The notes: generated from the sequence alone by a model not told the origin. 37,205 nucleotides of DNA from Nitratireductor sp. (GCA_020441665.1 JAGRLT010000124.1:1-37205); one strand, 5' to 3'; shown: positions 17,237-29,228, numbered from the stretch's first letter. Translations and numbers: made by a program.

Positions 17237-17395
17237 GCTCTGCCCTCAAAAGATTCGCAATTGGCGAAAGTCGCAGGTTCCGATTTTCAGCTCAAGGTGC
17301 AACAATGCGGCATATCGGATCGAACCGGAACCCGTTGCGGTGGGTGGCGCCGCCGGTCCCGGCAACGGGTCATGGGGGTCCATGGGGGCTGTGCG
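17237..17395. promoter_or_regulatory. Divergent promoter region with a 9-bp hairpin before rutR
   Basis: The 159-bp region between the deaminase and the RutR-type gene should hold both promoters. ACCCGTTGC (17330-17338) and GCAACGGGT (17362-17370) form a perfect inverted repeat with a 23-base GC-rich interior containing GGCGCC. I found no clear match to the E. coli RutR box (TTGACCAnnTGGTCAA). Confidence 0.45.
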
Positions 17396-18052
17396 ATGGT
17401 GCGAGTTGGGGAGCAGAGCGAGTTGGCAGAGCCCAGGGCGGCAAAGACGCGGCGCAGAACGCGCATCCAGGAAGAGCGCGAGGAACTGATCCTCGAAGCG
17501 GCGCTAGAAGTGTTCTCCACGCACGGCTTTCGCGGCGCGACCATCGATCTCGTCGCCGAACAGGCCGGCATGTCGAAGCCCAACCTGCTCTATTATTTCC
17601 AGAACAAGGAAATGATGCACCGGGTTCTGATCGACCGGCTGCTGGATACCTGGCTCGATCCGCTGCGCACGCTCGACGCTGCCGGCGAACCGCTGGAGGA
17701 AATCAGGAGCTATGTCCGCCGCAAGCTTGAAATGGCCCGCGACTATCCGCGCGAATCGCGCCTGTTCGCCAATGAAATCCTTCAGGGCGCCCCGCGCATC
17801 CGCGAGGAGCTGAAGGATCTCAAAACCCTGGTGGATGAAAAAGCGGCCATCATCCGGCGCTGGATCGCCGAGGGCAAGCTCGCACCGGTCGATCCCAACC
17901 ACCTGTTCTTTTCGATCTGGGCGACAACCCAGCATTATGCCGATTTCGATGCCCAGGTGACCGCCGTTCTGGGCAGCGGGAGCGACGACCGCTTCGCGAT
18001 CGCCGCCGAATTTCTCGACCGGTTGTTTGTCAGCGGCCTGAAGCCGGAATAG
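17396..18052 (+). CDS. rutR: RutR-type TetR-family transcriptional regulator
   Basis: The 218-residue protein has an N-terminal TetR helix-turn-helix (about residues 22-68, ATIDLVAEQAGMSKPNLLYY) and a C-terminal domain close to E. coli RutR: LLDTWLDPL, VRRKLEMARDYPRESRLFANE, LVDEKAAIIRRWI and LAPVDPNHLFFSIWATTQHYA. E. coli RutR senses uracil and thymine and controls pyrimidine catabolism and related genes. The adjacent cytosine deaminase would produce uracil, so a feedback link is plausible. I use the ATG at 17396; an in-frame ATG at 17372 would add eight residues and start just inside the preceding hairpin. No rut catabolic operon is in the window. Confidence 0.87.
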   Translation: MVRVGEQSELAEPRAAKTRRRTRIQEEREELILEAALEVFSTHGFRGATIDLVAEQAGMSKPNLLYYFQNKEMMHRVLIDRLLDTWLDPLRTLDAAGEPLEEIRSYVRRKLEMARDYPRESRLFANEILQGAPRIREELKDLKTLVDEKAAIIRRWIAEGKLAPVDPNHLFFSIWATTQHYADFDAQVTAVLGSGSDDRFAIAAEFLDRLFVSGLKPE

Positions 18053-18058
18053 CGCCTT

Positions 18059-19099
18059 TCAAGCCTTGCCGGCGAGATACCAGTCAAGCGCCGGCATGTC
18101 GGGGTCGGCCAGAAAGGCCCCTATGGCGCCAATGGCCCGGCCGAGCGACAAGTGCTCGCGGTGATAGGCGGCAGCCGCCGCCGAAAGCCGGGCAATCTCC
18201 GTTTCGCCAAGCGCCAGCATGCTGGCGATCGAGGCGCCGAGATCGGCGGCGTCGAGCGTGAGCGCGTTGACGCCCGGCTCGAGCGCCGGATTGTAGAGGC
18301 CCGGATATTCGAGCAGCGCAACCGTGCCGCAGGCCATCGCCTCGTTGAGATTCTGGCACCAGGGATAGCGCACCCCCGGTGTGCACAGAAAAATGTCGGC
18401 GCTGGCGATGAGCTTGAACCATTGCGCCGCCGGTATCCGGAAGCGCCTGGTATCGATCCAGACGAGCCTGTCGATTTTCCGGCCGCTTCGCTCCGCTTCC
18501 CCGATCATCGCGTCTAACTCGGCGCGGCTTTGCGGAAAGACCGCCATGTCCCCCGGCAGGGATTGGGCGAGCCGATGCAGTTCATGCCGGTTGGCAAGAC
18601 CGTATTGGCGCCCGATCAGCGCGGTGTCATAGGTCGCCGGATCGCAGTTTCCGGCAAACAGGATGCGGATCGGCCGGTTGCGACGGGCGCTGAGCCGGTC
18701 CGCCGCCCGATAGGTTTCGGCGTTGATCTGGTCGGGGTGAAAGAGGATCGGCAGGAAGAGTTCCCGCCGGTCGAGCGGCCTGGCCAGCGCCGATGCGAGA
18801 TCATAGCGGATGCGGAGGGTCTTTTCGGCCCGGATCACCGGCCCGCTCCGGTCGGTGACCAGCAGCCTGGCGCTACGCGGCAGGCGGTGGGCGATTTCGC
18901 AGCCGGATGAAGCGAGGGCCCGCCGCTCCAGATCGCCGAGCCGCCGGGCGCGCAGCCAGGGCAGGACCGCCATATGGCGGATGCCCGCTGCCGCCAGCAC
19001 GAGCGAGACCACGGCCATGCGCCGCCCGTTGCGCCGGTCGGGCAGATGGAGGATGGCGCCGTCGCCGGGCGGCCGGCGGAAGAGGTCGGAAAAAGCCAT
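18059..19099 (-). CDS. Glycosyltransferase-like protein (GT4/GT-B type)
   Basis: This is a 346-residue protein with no signal peptide. The C-terminal half contains DRLVWIDTRRFRIPAAQWFK and PGVRYPWCQNLNEAMACGTV, the latter resembling the nucleotide-sugar-binding glutamate region of GT-B enzymes (NEAMACGTVALLEYPGLYNP). The central segment IRILFAGNCDPATY would be the linker and start of the second Rossmann domain. The N-terminal half is less conserved. The ATG at 19099 follows TTTTTCCGACCTC read in reverse (GAGGTCGGAAAAAGCC on the coding strand). It is divergent from the nucleotidyltransferase-kinase fusion, suggesting a shared surface-glycan pathway. Donor and acceptor are unknown. Confidence 0.7.
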   Translation of the reverse strand: MAFSDLFRRPPGDGAILHLPDRRNGRRMAVVSLVLAAAGIRHMAVLPWLRARRLGDLERRALASSGCEIAHRLPRSARLLVTDRSGPVIRAEKTLRIRYDLASALARPLDRRELFLPILFHPDQINAETYRAADRLSARRNRPIRILFAGNCDPATYDTALIGRQYGLANRHELHRLAQSLPGDMAVFPQSRAELDAMIGEAERSGRKIDRLVWIDTRRFRIPAAQWFKLIASADIFLCTPGVRYPWCQNLNEAMACGTVALLEYPGLYNPALEPGVNALTLDAADLGASIASMLALGETEIARLSAAAAAYHREHLSLGRAIGAIGAFLADPDMPALDWYLAGKA

Positions 19100-19261
19100 G
19101 GATCGGATCGACTTGCCTGTAAGCTGCCTCTTCCCTTTCCCCTTCCAATTCAAAACGCAAGCGGTTATTGCAAACCGGAATTCTTTGGCGGAACAATTCT
19201 GGCCCCGGCGCATGACCCGTCCTTGCGGCCAGCCGCATCGCGCCGGACAAAAGGTCGTACC

Positions 19262-21322
19262 GTGTCGTTGGAACTGGTCCCCAGGAAAACCTGGTTTTCA
19301 AAGCGCAAGGCGAAGCTGCAGACGCTGTTTGCCAGGGTGGTCAATCCGGCCCTGCTGAAGCTGCGCTACGGCTATGTCTATGACAACGGACGGTGGCGCT
19401 TTCAGCGGGTCAGGACCAAGCCGAAGAAGTTCCGCCGCACCTTCGAGGACGGTACGCCCAACTGGGATATGGATGGCGCAGCCCCCTTGCCGTTCGACGA
19501 CAACATGCGCCGGCTGATCGTCGAGACGCCGGAAGCAATGGCGGCGGGCGGCGGCAGGAAGAAGTCGAAGCTGCGCAAGCGGCGCTACATCCCGGCCGAA
19601 CTCGGCGTCGAGGGGTTTTTCAACAGGCTCAACGCGGCGGGCATCGCCTATGCGGCGCTGCGCTGGTTCGACGATCTGCCCCATGTCGCCGAGGGCGAGG
19701 ACATCGACCTGCTCTTTGCCGACGAGGCGATGCCGTTTCTCGAGGAATTGTTCATTCCCAAACGCCGCCGGGGTGCCATCAAGTGCGATGTCTATTCCAC
19801 TTCCGGCCTGCCGGCGAGCAACTTCGAGGGCCTGCCCTATTACGAGGAGCGTCTGGCGCGAAACCTCCTCAACCATACGGTGATGGTCAACGGCCTCGTC
19901 AAGGCGCCCGATACCGAGCGCCATTTCCTGTCGCTTGCCTATCACGCGGTCTACCACAAGGCGCACAATTCCGGCCTGCCGCTGGAAGCGGGGGGTGAGC
20001 CGCTCAAGATCGTTTCCGATCATGATTATGCGGCGGTGTTGCGGGATCTGGCGGATCGGCTTGGCTGGAAGGTCGACATTTCGCTCATCGGCCTGCACCG
20101 CTTTCTGGCCGAACGCGACTGGGCGCCGGCGACCGATACGCTGCGCAAACTGTCACCCTCCCGGCCGGTGCTGAAACTGCTGCTCGATGAGACCGCGCGA
20201 TACGACACGCCCGGGCGCGAGCTCTGCGTGTTCATCCTGCGCGACTGGGCTCGGAAGCGCGGCCTTCTGCCCTGGGTCACCGCCAATCTGCGCCACTACG
20301 GCTTCGACGTTAAGATCGTCCACGAGCTGAACGAGGACGAGCGCGATGCGGCGCGCGCGCGCATTCGCGGCGGCAACTGGAATCGCGGTCCCTATCCTGT
20401 TTCCGGCGGCGACCCCTATGCGGTGATCGCCGCCTGCGACTATGCGCCCGAACCGCCCGACAGCGAGTTGCGCCGCAAGCAACCCTTTGCCCGCAATGCG
20501 CGCTCGGTCGCCATCAAGGCGCTGTTGCGCGACGGCATCAACCACATCGTGCCGGCCAATCAGCGCACCAACGCGGTGCACAGCGCCGATGACGAGACCG
20601 AGGCCTGGGACTATCTCGAAATCGCCTGTCCCGACCTTGTGGCAAAGGTGCGCGAGCGGGTCGAAAAAGGCTATGGCGGCGATCCGGTTCTCAAGCTGAA
20701 GCTGCATCGGGGAAAACGCGCCACCAGCTACCTGGTCTATCGCGACGGGCGTCCCTGCGTCCTCAAACTGTTCAGCGACCACCCCGAGGCGCGCATCGCC
20801 TACAATGCGGAAAGCCTTGCCCGCGAGCGGTTTGCCGGCCGGCCCTGGACGCCCGAATGGGTCGATGCCGGGCCGAACTGGATCCTCGAGCGCTTCTATC
20901 CCCAGGCGCAAAGGCTCGACCGGGTTGCCGCCGAGATGGCGCCCGAAGCCCGGCTGGACCTTGCCGCCAGGGCGGTGCGTGTCCTGCGCGACATCTACGA
21001 TGCCGGCTTTGCCCATCGCGACATCCATGTTGAAAACTTCTTCTGGATCGACGGGAAGCTCGTGCTGATCGACTATGAGACGCTGGCCGAGCGGCCGGAA
21101 GGGACCGCCTTCGAAACCTCCTACGACATCACCGGCAAGGGCATGCCGTCGCCCTTCACCACCGGTTCCATGGGCTATGCCAACCGGCGCAGCGACCGCT
21201 CGCTCTGCCGCGTTCTCGAAGTTCCGCTCGAGGCGGCGCTGAAGGCCGAGCAGGGTCTGGCGCGCTCCGCGGCAACGCCCGCTCGCGCGGTGAGCAAACC
21301 CCGGAAACAGGCGGTTCGGTGA
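19262..21322 (+). CDS. Nucleotidyltransferase-like / kinase-like multidomain protein, probable surface-glycan function
   Basis: This is a 686-residue cytoplasmic protein of at least three parts. A basic N-terminus (1-110) precedes a nucleotidyltransferase-like region (about 115-300) with FFNRLNAAGIAYAALRWFDD and the acidic GEDIDLLF pair (Asp147, Asp149). A middle region (about 315-400, LCVFILRDWARKRGLLPWV) has no family I can name. The C-terminal kinase-like domain (about 470-640) has Lys502 in CVLKLF, the catalytic loop AHRDIHVENFFW (Asp587, Asn592) and the metal Asp604 in LIDYE, so it looks active. The GTG at 19262 follows AAAAGGTCGTACC; longer in-frame starts lie inside the divergent gene. 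The GT2 gene overlaps its stop by four bases. It may phosphorylate or prime a glycan; the substrate is not known. Confidence 0.75.
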   Translation: MSLELVPRKTWFSKRKAKLQTLFARVVNPALLKLRYGYVYDNGRWRFQRVRTKPKKFRRTFEDGTPNWDMDGAAPLPFDDNMRRLIVETPEAMAAGGGRKKSKLRKRRYIPAELGVEGFFNRLNAAGIAYAALRWFDDLPHVAEGEDIDLLFADEAMPFLEELFIPKRRRGAIKCDVYSTSGLPASNFEGLPYYEERLARNLLNHTVMVNGLVKAPDTERHFLSLAYHAVYHKAHNSGLPLEAGGEPLKIVSDHDYAAVLRDLADRLGWKVDISLIGLHRFLAERDWAPATDTLRKLSPSRPVLKLLLDETARYDTPGRELCVFILRDWARKRGLLPWVTANLRHYGFDVKIVHELNEDERDAARARIRGGNWNRGPYPVSGGDPYAVIAACDYAPEPPDSELRRKQPFARNARSVAIKALLRDGINHIVPANQRTNAVHSADDETEAWDYLEIACPDLVAKVRERVEKGYGGDPVLKLKLHRGKRATSYLVYRDGRPCVLKLFSDHPEARIAYNAESLARERFAGRPWTPEWVDAGPNWILERFYPQAQRLDRVAAEMAPEARLDLAARAVRVLRDIYDAGFAHRDIHVENFFWIDGKLVLIDYETLAERPEGTAFETSYDITGKGMPSPFTTGSMGYANRRSDRSLCRVLEVPLEAALKAEQGLARSAATPARAVSKPRKQAVR

Positions 21323-22143
21323 CGATGAAGGCTTCCGTCATCATCTCGACCTACAATTCTCCCGCCTGGCTCGAAAAGGTATTGTGGGGCTATCAGTGCC
21401 AGACCACGCCCGATTTCGAAATCGTCATGGCCGATGACGGTTCCGGCGCGGAGACGAAGGCGCTGATCGAGCGGTTTCAGGCCGAAAGCCCGTTCGACAT
21501 CCGCCATGTCCGCCATAAAGATGACGGATTTCGCAAATGGGAAATCGTCAACAAGGCCATCGAGGCGGCACAGGGCGACTATTTGATCTTCACCGATGGC
21601 GACTGCATCCCGCATCGTGATCTTGTCGCGATCCATCTTGCCCGCGCCACGCCCGGCCGCTACCTCTCCGGCGCCTATTGCCGATTGCCGATGGCAGCCA
21701 GCAGGGCGATCGGCCGCGAAGACATCATGACGGGCCGGGCCTTCTCCCTGCGCTGGCTGGCCGCCCATGGCTACGGCCCCACGGTGAAATGGTTGAAGAT
21801 CGCTGTCGCAGGGACGCCTTTCGAGGGGGTCTTCAACCGGATCACCCCGGCGAAGAAGACGTTCAACGGCAACAACTCGTCCTGTTTTCGCGACGATGCC
21901 CTGCGCGTCAACGGCTTTGATACCCGCATTCGCTATGGCGGCGGCGACCGGGAGTTCGGATACCGGCTGGAACATGCCGGCATCACACCGCTCCTGATCC
22001 GCTATTCGGCGCCCTGTCTGCACCTCGATCACGCCCGGGGCTACAAGAGCACCGAGGTTCGCGACCGCAACCTGCAACTGATCGCCGAATCCCGCGCGGC
22101 GCGGCGAACCCGAACCGAGTTCGGCATCGTCACACATTCCTGA
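21319..22143 (+). CDS. Family 2 glycosyltransferase
   Basis: The 274-residue protein has a GT-A fold: KASVIISTYNSPAWLEKVL, VMADDGSGAET, the metal-binding TDGDC (Asp93, Asp95) and FNGNNSSCFRDDALRVNGFD followed by GGDREFGYRLEHAG, which supplies the catalytic-base region. This last arrangement is like chondroitin-polymerase-type GT2 enzymes. No membrane segment is present, so it acts at the cytoplasmic face. The GTG at 21319 overlaps the upstream stop (GTGA); the ATG at 21325 is an alternative only two codons inside. It is coupled to the kinase-fusion gene, and both probably modify the same glycan. Confidence 0.88.
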   Translation: MTMKASVIISTYNSPAWLEKVLWGYQCQTTPDFEIVMADDGSGAETKALIERFQAESPFDIRHVRHKDDGFRKWEIVNKAIEAAQGDYLIFTDGDCIPHRDLVAIHLARATPGRYLSGAYCRLPMAASRAIGREDIMTGRAFSLRWLAAHGYGPTVKWLKIAVAGTPFEGVFNRITPAKKTFNGNNSSCFRDDALRVNGFDTRIRYGGGDREFGYRLEHAGITPLLIRYSAPCLHLDHARGYKSTEVRDRNLQLIAESRAARRTRTEFGIVTHS

Positions 22144-22186
22144 ACAGGCCCTGATCGGGCGATGAACCCGGAGAGATCAAAGCGCC

Positions 22187-22960
22187 ATGCAACACCCGGT
22201 CAACACCCTCAAGAAGGCGCTTTCCGCCGGAAAATTCCAGCTCGGCGTCTGGTCCGGCCTGTGTAGCCCGCTGGTCGCTGAGATCCTGTCCGACGGGCCC
22301 TTCGACTGGCTGACCATCGACATGGAACACAGCCCCAACACGCTGGAAAGCGTTCTGGCGCAGTTGCAGGCAATGCGCGGCGGCATGGTTGCGCCGATCG
22401 TACGGCCGCCCTGGAACGACTTCGTCGTCATCAAGCAATTGCTCGATGCCGGCGCGCAATCCTTCATCATTCCCTATGTCCAGAATGCCGAGGAGGCCGC
22501 CCGCGCGGTTGCCGCGACGCGCTACCCGCCGCGGGGCATTCGCGGCGTTGCCGGCGGGTCGCGCGCCACCCGCTTCGGCCGGATTGCCGATTATCTCAAA
22601 CATGCCGACGAGGAGATTTGCGTCATCGTTCAGGCCGAGAGCGTCGAAGCCCTCGACAACATCGAGGCGATTGCCGCGGTCGATGGCGTCGACGGTATTT
22701 TCGTCGGCCCGGCCGATCTTTCCGCTTCCATGGGCCTGCTCGGCCAGTTGAGCCATCCCGACCTGCTCGCCAGGATCGCCGAGGCGGCGGACCGTATCAA
22801 CGCCACCGGCAAGGTTTCGGCGACGCTGTCCTTCGATCCGGCAATGGCCAGGGCATTCGCCGATATGGGCTTCCAGATGGTGGCTGCCGCCTCGGACACG
22901 CATTTTCTGCTCCGTGGCGCTGCCTCGGTCGCCAACGGCTTTGCCGATCTGCGCGGATAG
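22187..22960 (+). CDS. HpcH/HpaI family class II aldolase
   Basis: The 257-residue enzyme belongs to the metal-dependent pyruvate-type aldolases (HpaI, GarL, RhmA). Key parts are FDWLTIDMEHSPN with the catalytic His48, VRPPWND with the substrate-binding Arg, the metal Glu in VIVQAESVEALDNIEAI and the metal Asp in DGIFVGPADLSASMG. These enzymes cleave 2-keto-4-hydroxy acids to pyruvate or oxaloacetate plus an aldehyde. The natural substrate cannot be told from sequence. The ATG at 22187 follows GGAGAGATCAAAGCGCC. It is 43 bp after the GT2 gene and may be cotranscribed with it, but no functional link is obvious. Confidence 0.92.
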   Translation: MQHPVNTLKKALSAGKFQLGVWSGLCSPLVAEILSDGPFDWLTIDMEHSPNTLESVLAQLQAMRGGMVAPIVRPPWNDFVVIKQLLDAGAQSFIIPYVQNAEEAARAVAATRYPPRGIRGVAGGSRATRFGRIADYLKHADEEICVIVQAESVEALDNIEAIAAVDGVDGIFVGPADLSASMGLLGQLSHPDLLARIAEAADRINATGKVSATLSFDPAMARAFADMGFQMVAAASDTHFLLRGAASVANGFADLRG

Positions 22961-22969
22961 GGCGCGCGC

Positions 22970-23767
22970 CTACAGGGCGAACTTCGCCATGCGGTCATAG
23001 CAAGGCCGCGCCGCGTTGGCGATCGCCGCAAGCTCCGGCGCAAGCGCCGGCAGGGCCGCGCCCTCGGCGGCCGCGAAACCGGTCGAGCGCCACACCGCAT
23101 CGTACCAGTGGGCCGACCACACGCCATCGGCGTCATGACGCCCGGCGGGCCAGGAAAGCATCGCCGGATCGAAGGCGATCGAGATCGCCGCGCAGAGCCG
23201 GCGCAACTGCCCCTCGGGATCGGCACGGATGGCGGCCGAATCGATGACCACCGGCCTTTGTCCCGTCAGCGCGCCGAAGTGCTCGAACAATTCCCACTGG
23301 CGCCGCACGCCGATGTCTTCGGCGCTAACCGTCTCGCGCTTGTTGGCATAGCTTGCCAGCACCCGTTCGGGCTCGCGGATGAGAAACACATTGGTGACCT
23401 GCTTCACCCATGTAAGATCGAAACCGTCGAGCATGTGATGGGTCATGTGTTTTTGATAGACGATCGCATGGCGCGCCGGCGCTTCGAGGCATTGCCGGAC
23501 GACACTGTCGGGATCGGTCGGCTGCGAGGCGATCGTTTCGGCCCGCATCGGATGATCGATGCCGGTGGCGGCGAGAAAGGCGGCATAGAAGGGCTCGTCC
23601 ATCACGGTGCAATCGGCGCGCGACGAGAAACTGCGCATCATCGCCGTCGACAGATTGCGCGGCCCCGACCACATGGCGATGATCCGGCCGCGATCGGCGG
23701 CGGACTGCGGCAGGTCGGTGGCGGAGAGGGCGTTTTTCTCGGGCAATTTTCGATACTCGGCTTTCAT
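22970..23767 (-). CDS. Sulfotransferase-like family protein
   Basis: This 265-residue cytoplasmic protein has the 5'-phosphosulfate loop-like MWSGPRNLSTAMMRSFSSR near residue 25 and a second conserved block, TNVFLIREPERVLASYANK, near residue 120, matching the 3'-phosphate-binding region of PAPS-dependent sulfotransferases. This MWSGPRN subgroup is widespread in bacteria and often uncharacterised. The ATG at 23767 (KAEYRKLPEKN) gives a sensible N-terminus; the open frame extends upstream across the divergent promoter. It is divergent from cysQ, whose enzyme removes PAP, the sulfotransferase by-product. This supports but does not prove a sulfotransferase role. Confidence 0.8.
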   Translation of the reverse strand: MKAEYRKLPEKNALSATDLPQSAADRGRIIAMWSGPRNLSTAMMRSFSSRADCTVMDEPFYAAFLAATGIDHPMRAETIASQPTDPDSVVRQCLEAPARHAIVYQKHMTHHMLDGFDLTWVKQVTNVFLIREPERVLASYANKRETVSAEDIGVRRQWELFEHFGALTGQRPVVIDSAAIRADPEGQLRRLCAAISIAFDPAMLSWPAGRHDADGVWSAHWYDAVWRSTGFAAAEGAALPALAPELAAIANAARPCYDRMAKFAL

Positions 23768-23870
23768 CCTGCCGCAATCCGATGTAGGCCGCCATCGGAT
23801 TTCCACAAGACACGGGCTGGCGCGGGGAAGGCAAACCCTTGGCCGCCGGCTTTGCAGCCAGGAGAATTGC

Positions 23871-24695
23871 ATGTTGACCCATTCGCATCAACAGGGGCGC
23901 CGGCTGACGGATTTCGCACTGCCATGGATGCGCGAGGCATCCGAGATCGCCATGCGCCATTATGCGACGATCGATGCCGGCAGCGGCGTCATGACCAAGG
24001 ACGATAACAGCCCGCTGACCCTTGCCGATCTCGAAATCGACCGGCTGATCGCCGAAAGGCTCGAAAGCCGGTTCGCCGGCATCCCGGTCGTCACCGAGGA
24101 ACAGGCATCGAGCCACGCGACCGATGCGGGGTCCGGCATGTTCTTCCTGGTCGACCCGCTGGACGGAACCAGGGAATTCATCAGCAAGCGCGATGAATTC
24201 ACCGTCAACATCGCGTTGCTTGAAAACGGAACGCCGGTAGCCGGCATCGTCGCCGCTCCGGCGCTCGGCTGCCTGTATTGCGGCGTTGCCGGCGAAGGTG
24301 CGGAGAAGATCGATCTTGCCACCGGCGAGCGCAGTGCAGTGTCCGTCGCCGTGCCCGACAATGCGGCCCTGCGGGTCGTCGCAAGCCGCTCCCACCTGAC
24401 AGAGGAAACGCGGATCTTCATCGAGGCGAACCTTGTTGCTGCCACCAAGAATGCCGGCTCGTCGCTGAAATTCTGCCTGCTCGCGGCGGGCGAAGCCGAC
24501 CTCTATCCCCGCTTCGGCCCGACCATGGAATGGGATACCGCGGCGGGCCATGCCGTGCTCGCCGCCGCCGGCGGCCATGTAACGGATGTCGAGGGAAATG
24601 CCTTCACCTATGGCAAGCCCGAATACCGCAATGGCTGGTTCATCGCCGCTTCGCGCGGGGTCGAATACACCTTGCCCGATGTTCTGAGACCCTGA
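23871..24695 (+). CDS. cysQ: 3'(2'),5'-bisphosphate nucleotidase CysQ
   Basis: CysQ hydrolyses 3'-phosphoadenosine 5'-phosphate (PAP) to AMP, preventing build-up of this by-product of sulfate assimilation and sulfotransfer. The 274-residue inositol-monophosphatase-fold enzyme has its metal-site motifs: VVTEEQAS (Glu77, Glu78), VDPLDGTREF (Asp95, Asp98) and EWDTAAGHAVL. The DPLDGTREFI form is typical of CysQ rather than of inositol phosphatases. AGGAGAATTGC precedes the ATG at 23871. About 160 bp separates it from folD. Confidence 0.93.
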   Translation: MLTHSHQQGRRLTDFALPWMREASEIAMRHYATIDAGSGVMTKDDNSPLTLADLEIDRLIAERLESRFAGIPVVTEEQASSHATDAGSGMFFLVDPLDGTREFISKRDEFTVNIALLENGTPVAGIVAAPALGCLYCGVAGEGAEKIDLATGERSAVSVAVPDNAALRVVASRSHLTEETRIFIEANLVAATKNAGSSLKFCLLAAGEADLYPRFGPTMEWDTAAGHAVLAAAGGHVTDVEGNAFTYGKPEYRNGWFIAASRGVEYTLPDVLRP

Positions 24696-24857
24696 AGACA
24701 CCCGGCGCGGTGAGGCATCAACCCGGCAATCATCGATCGTCCCGCCGGGCGGTTCCGCCCGATGGCGGAATTTGCAAAGAAATTGACCGCTTTTAGATGT
24801 CGATCGCGCCGTGGTTTGCCTATGAACGCCGATATCAGCAAGGGAGCAGCGGAACCG

Positions 24858-25763
24858 ATGACAGCCAGGGTGATTGACGGCAAGGAAGTGGCGGAGGACG
24901 TGGTCGCCACGGTGAAACAGGCAACCGCCGAACTGAAGGCGAAGACCGGCACCGTGCCGGGCATTGCCGTGGTGATTGTCGGCGAGGATCCGGCAAGCCA
25001 GGTCTATGTCCGTTCCAAGGGCAAGAAGGCGAGCGATTGCGGCTTCCATTCCGAAACCTTCGAACTTCCGGCGGAGACCAGCGAGGCCGATCTTCTCGCC
25101 CGCGTCGAGGCGCTCAACGCCGATCCGGCGATCCACGGCATCCTGGTGCAATTGCCGCTTCCCCGCCACATCGACGAGGACAAGGTGGTGCAGGCGATCG
25201 CGCCTGAAAAGGATGTCGACGGCTTTCACTACATCAATGTCGGCAAGCTCGGTACCGGCGCGATTGCCGAGGCCTTCGTGCCCTGTACGCCGGCCGGCTC
25301 CATGGTGCTGATCCGCCGGGCGCTCGGCACCGGCGACCTGTCCGGCCTGACCGCCGTGGTGGTCGGCCGCTCCAACATTGTCGGCAAGCCGATGGCGAAC
25401 CTGCTGCTCGCCGCGAACGCCACCGTCACCATCGCCCATTCGCGCACCCGGGATCTGCCGGCGCTGTGCCGCACGGCGGATATTCTGGTTGCCGCCGTCG
25501 GGCGGCCGGAAATGATCGCCGGCGACTGGGTCAAGCCCGGCGCCTGCGTCATCGATGTCGGCATCAACCGCATCGACGCGCCGGAAAAGGGCGAGGGCAA
25601 GACCCGCCTCGTCGGCGACGTCGCCTATGCCGGCGCGGCCGAAATCGCCGGTTCGATCACGCCGGTCCCGGGCGGTGTCGGACCGATGACGATCGCCATG
25701 CTGATGGCCAACACGCTGGCGTCGGCCTGCCGCGCGGCCGGCGTCGAGCCGCCGAGCTACTGA
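24858..25763 (+). CDS. folD: Bifunctional methylenetetrahydrofolate dehydrogenase/cyclohydrolase FolD
   Basis: FolD interconverts 5,10-methylene- and 10-formyl-tetrahydrofolate with NADP. The 301-residue protein shows [13 protein letters not shown] with the catalytic Lys, the folate-site [13 protein letters not shown], the Rossmann [25 protein letters not shown], and the signature [14 protein letters not shown] chose the ATG at 24858 for its AAGGGAG ribosome-binding site and standard length; an in-frame ATG at 24822 would add twelve residues. A strong terminator follows. Confidence 0.96.
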   Translation: MTARVIDGKEVAEDVVATVKQATAELKAKTGTVPGIAVVIVGEDPASQVYVRSKGKKASDCGFHSETFELPAETSEADLLARVEALNADPAIHGILVQLPLPRHIDEDKVVQAIAPEKDVDGFHYINVGKLGTGAIAEAFVPCTPAGSMVLIRRALGTGDLSGLTAVVVGRSNIVGKPMANLLLAANATVTIAHSRTRDLPALCRTADILVAAVGRPEMIAGDWVKPGACVIDVGINRIDAPEKGEGKTRLVGDVAYAGAAEIAGSITPVPGGVGPMTIAMLMANTLASACRAAGVEPPSY

Positions 25764-25815
25764 CCGCCCACAGGCGGCGGCGCCAGGCCGGCTGGAGACA
25801 GAATCGAGATAAGAC

Positions 25816-25848
25816 AAAGCCGCCGGAGGAACCCCGCCGGCGGCTTTT
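25816..25848. terminator. Bidirectional rho-independent terminator between folD and katG
   Basis: AAAGCCGCCGG (25816-25826) pairs perfectly with CCGGCGGCTTT (25837-25847) across a 10-base loop, followed by another T. The A-run on the other side gives a T-tract on the minus strand, so the converging folD and katG transcripts can both end here. Confidence 0.9.
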
Positions 25849-25869
25849 CGGTTTCGGCGACCTGCCCGC

Positions 25870-29170
<3,301 letters not shown>

Positions 29171-29228
29171 CACGGCCCGTTTCGGCCCTATGTCGGGGCC
29201 GATGCCCGGTTTGATGGAGGAGAAAGCA

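Noticed and set aside
18974-19261. 96-codon N-terminal extension of the nucleotidyltransferase-kinase protein
   Set aside because: It overlaps the divergent glycosyltransferase-like gene and its promoter. The GTG at 19262 has a ribosome-binding site and begins the conserved-looking sequence.
23325-25817. 830-codon minus-strand open frame across folD, cysQ and the sulfotransferase-like gene
   Set aside because: It crosses three well-supported genes in antisense or in a different frame. The absence of stops is due to base composition.
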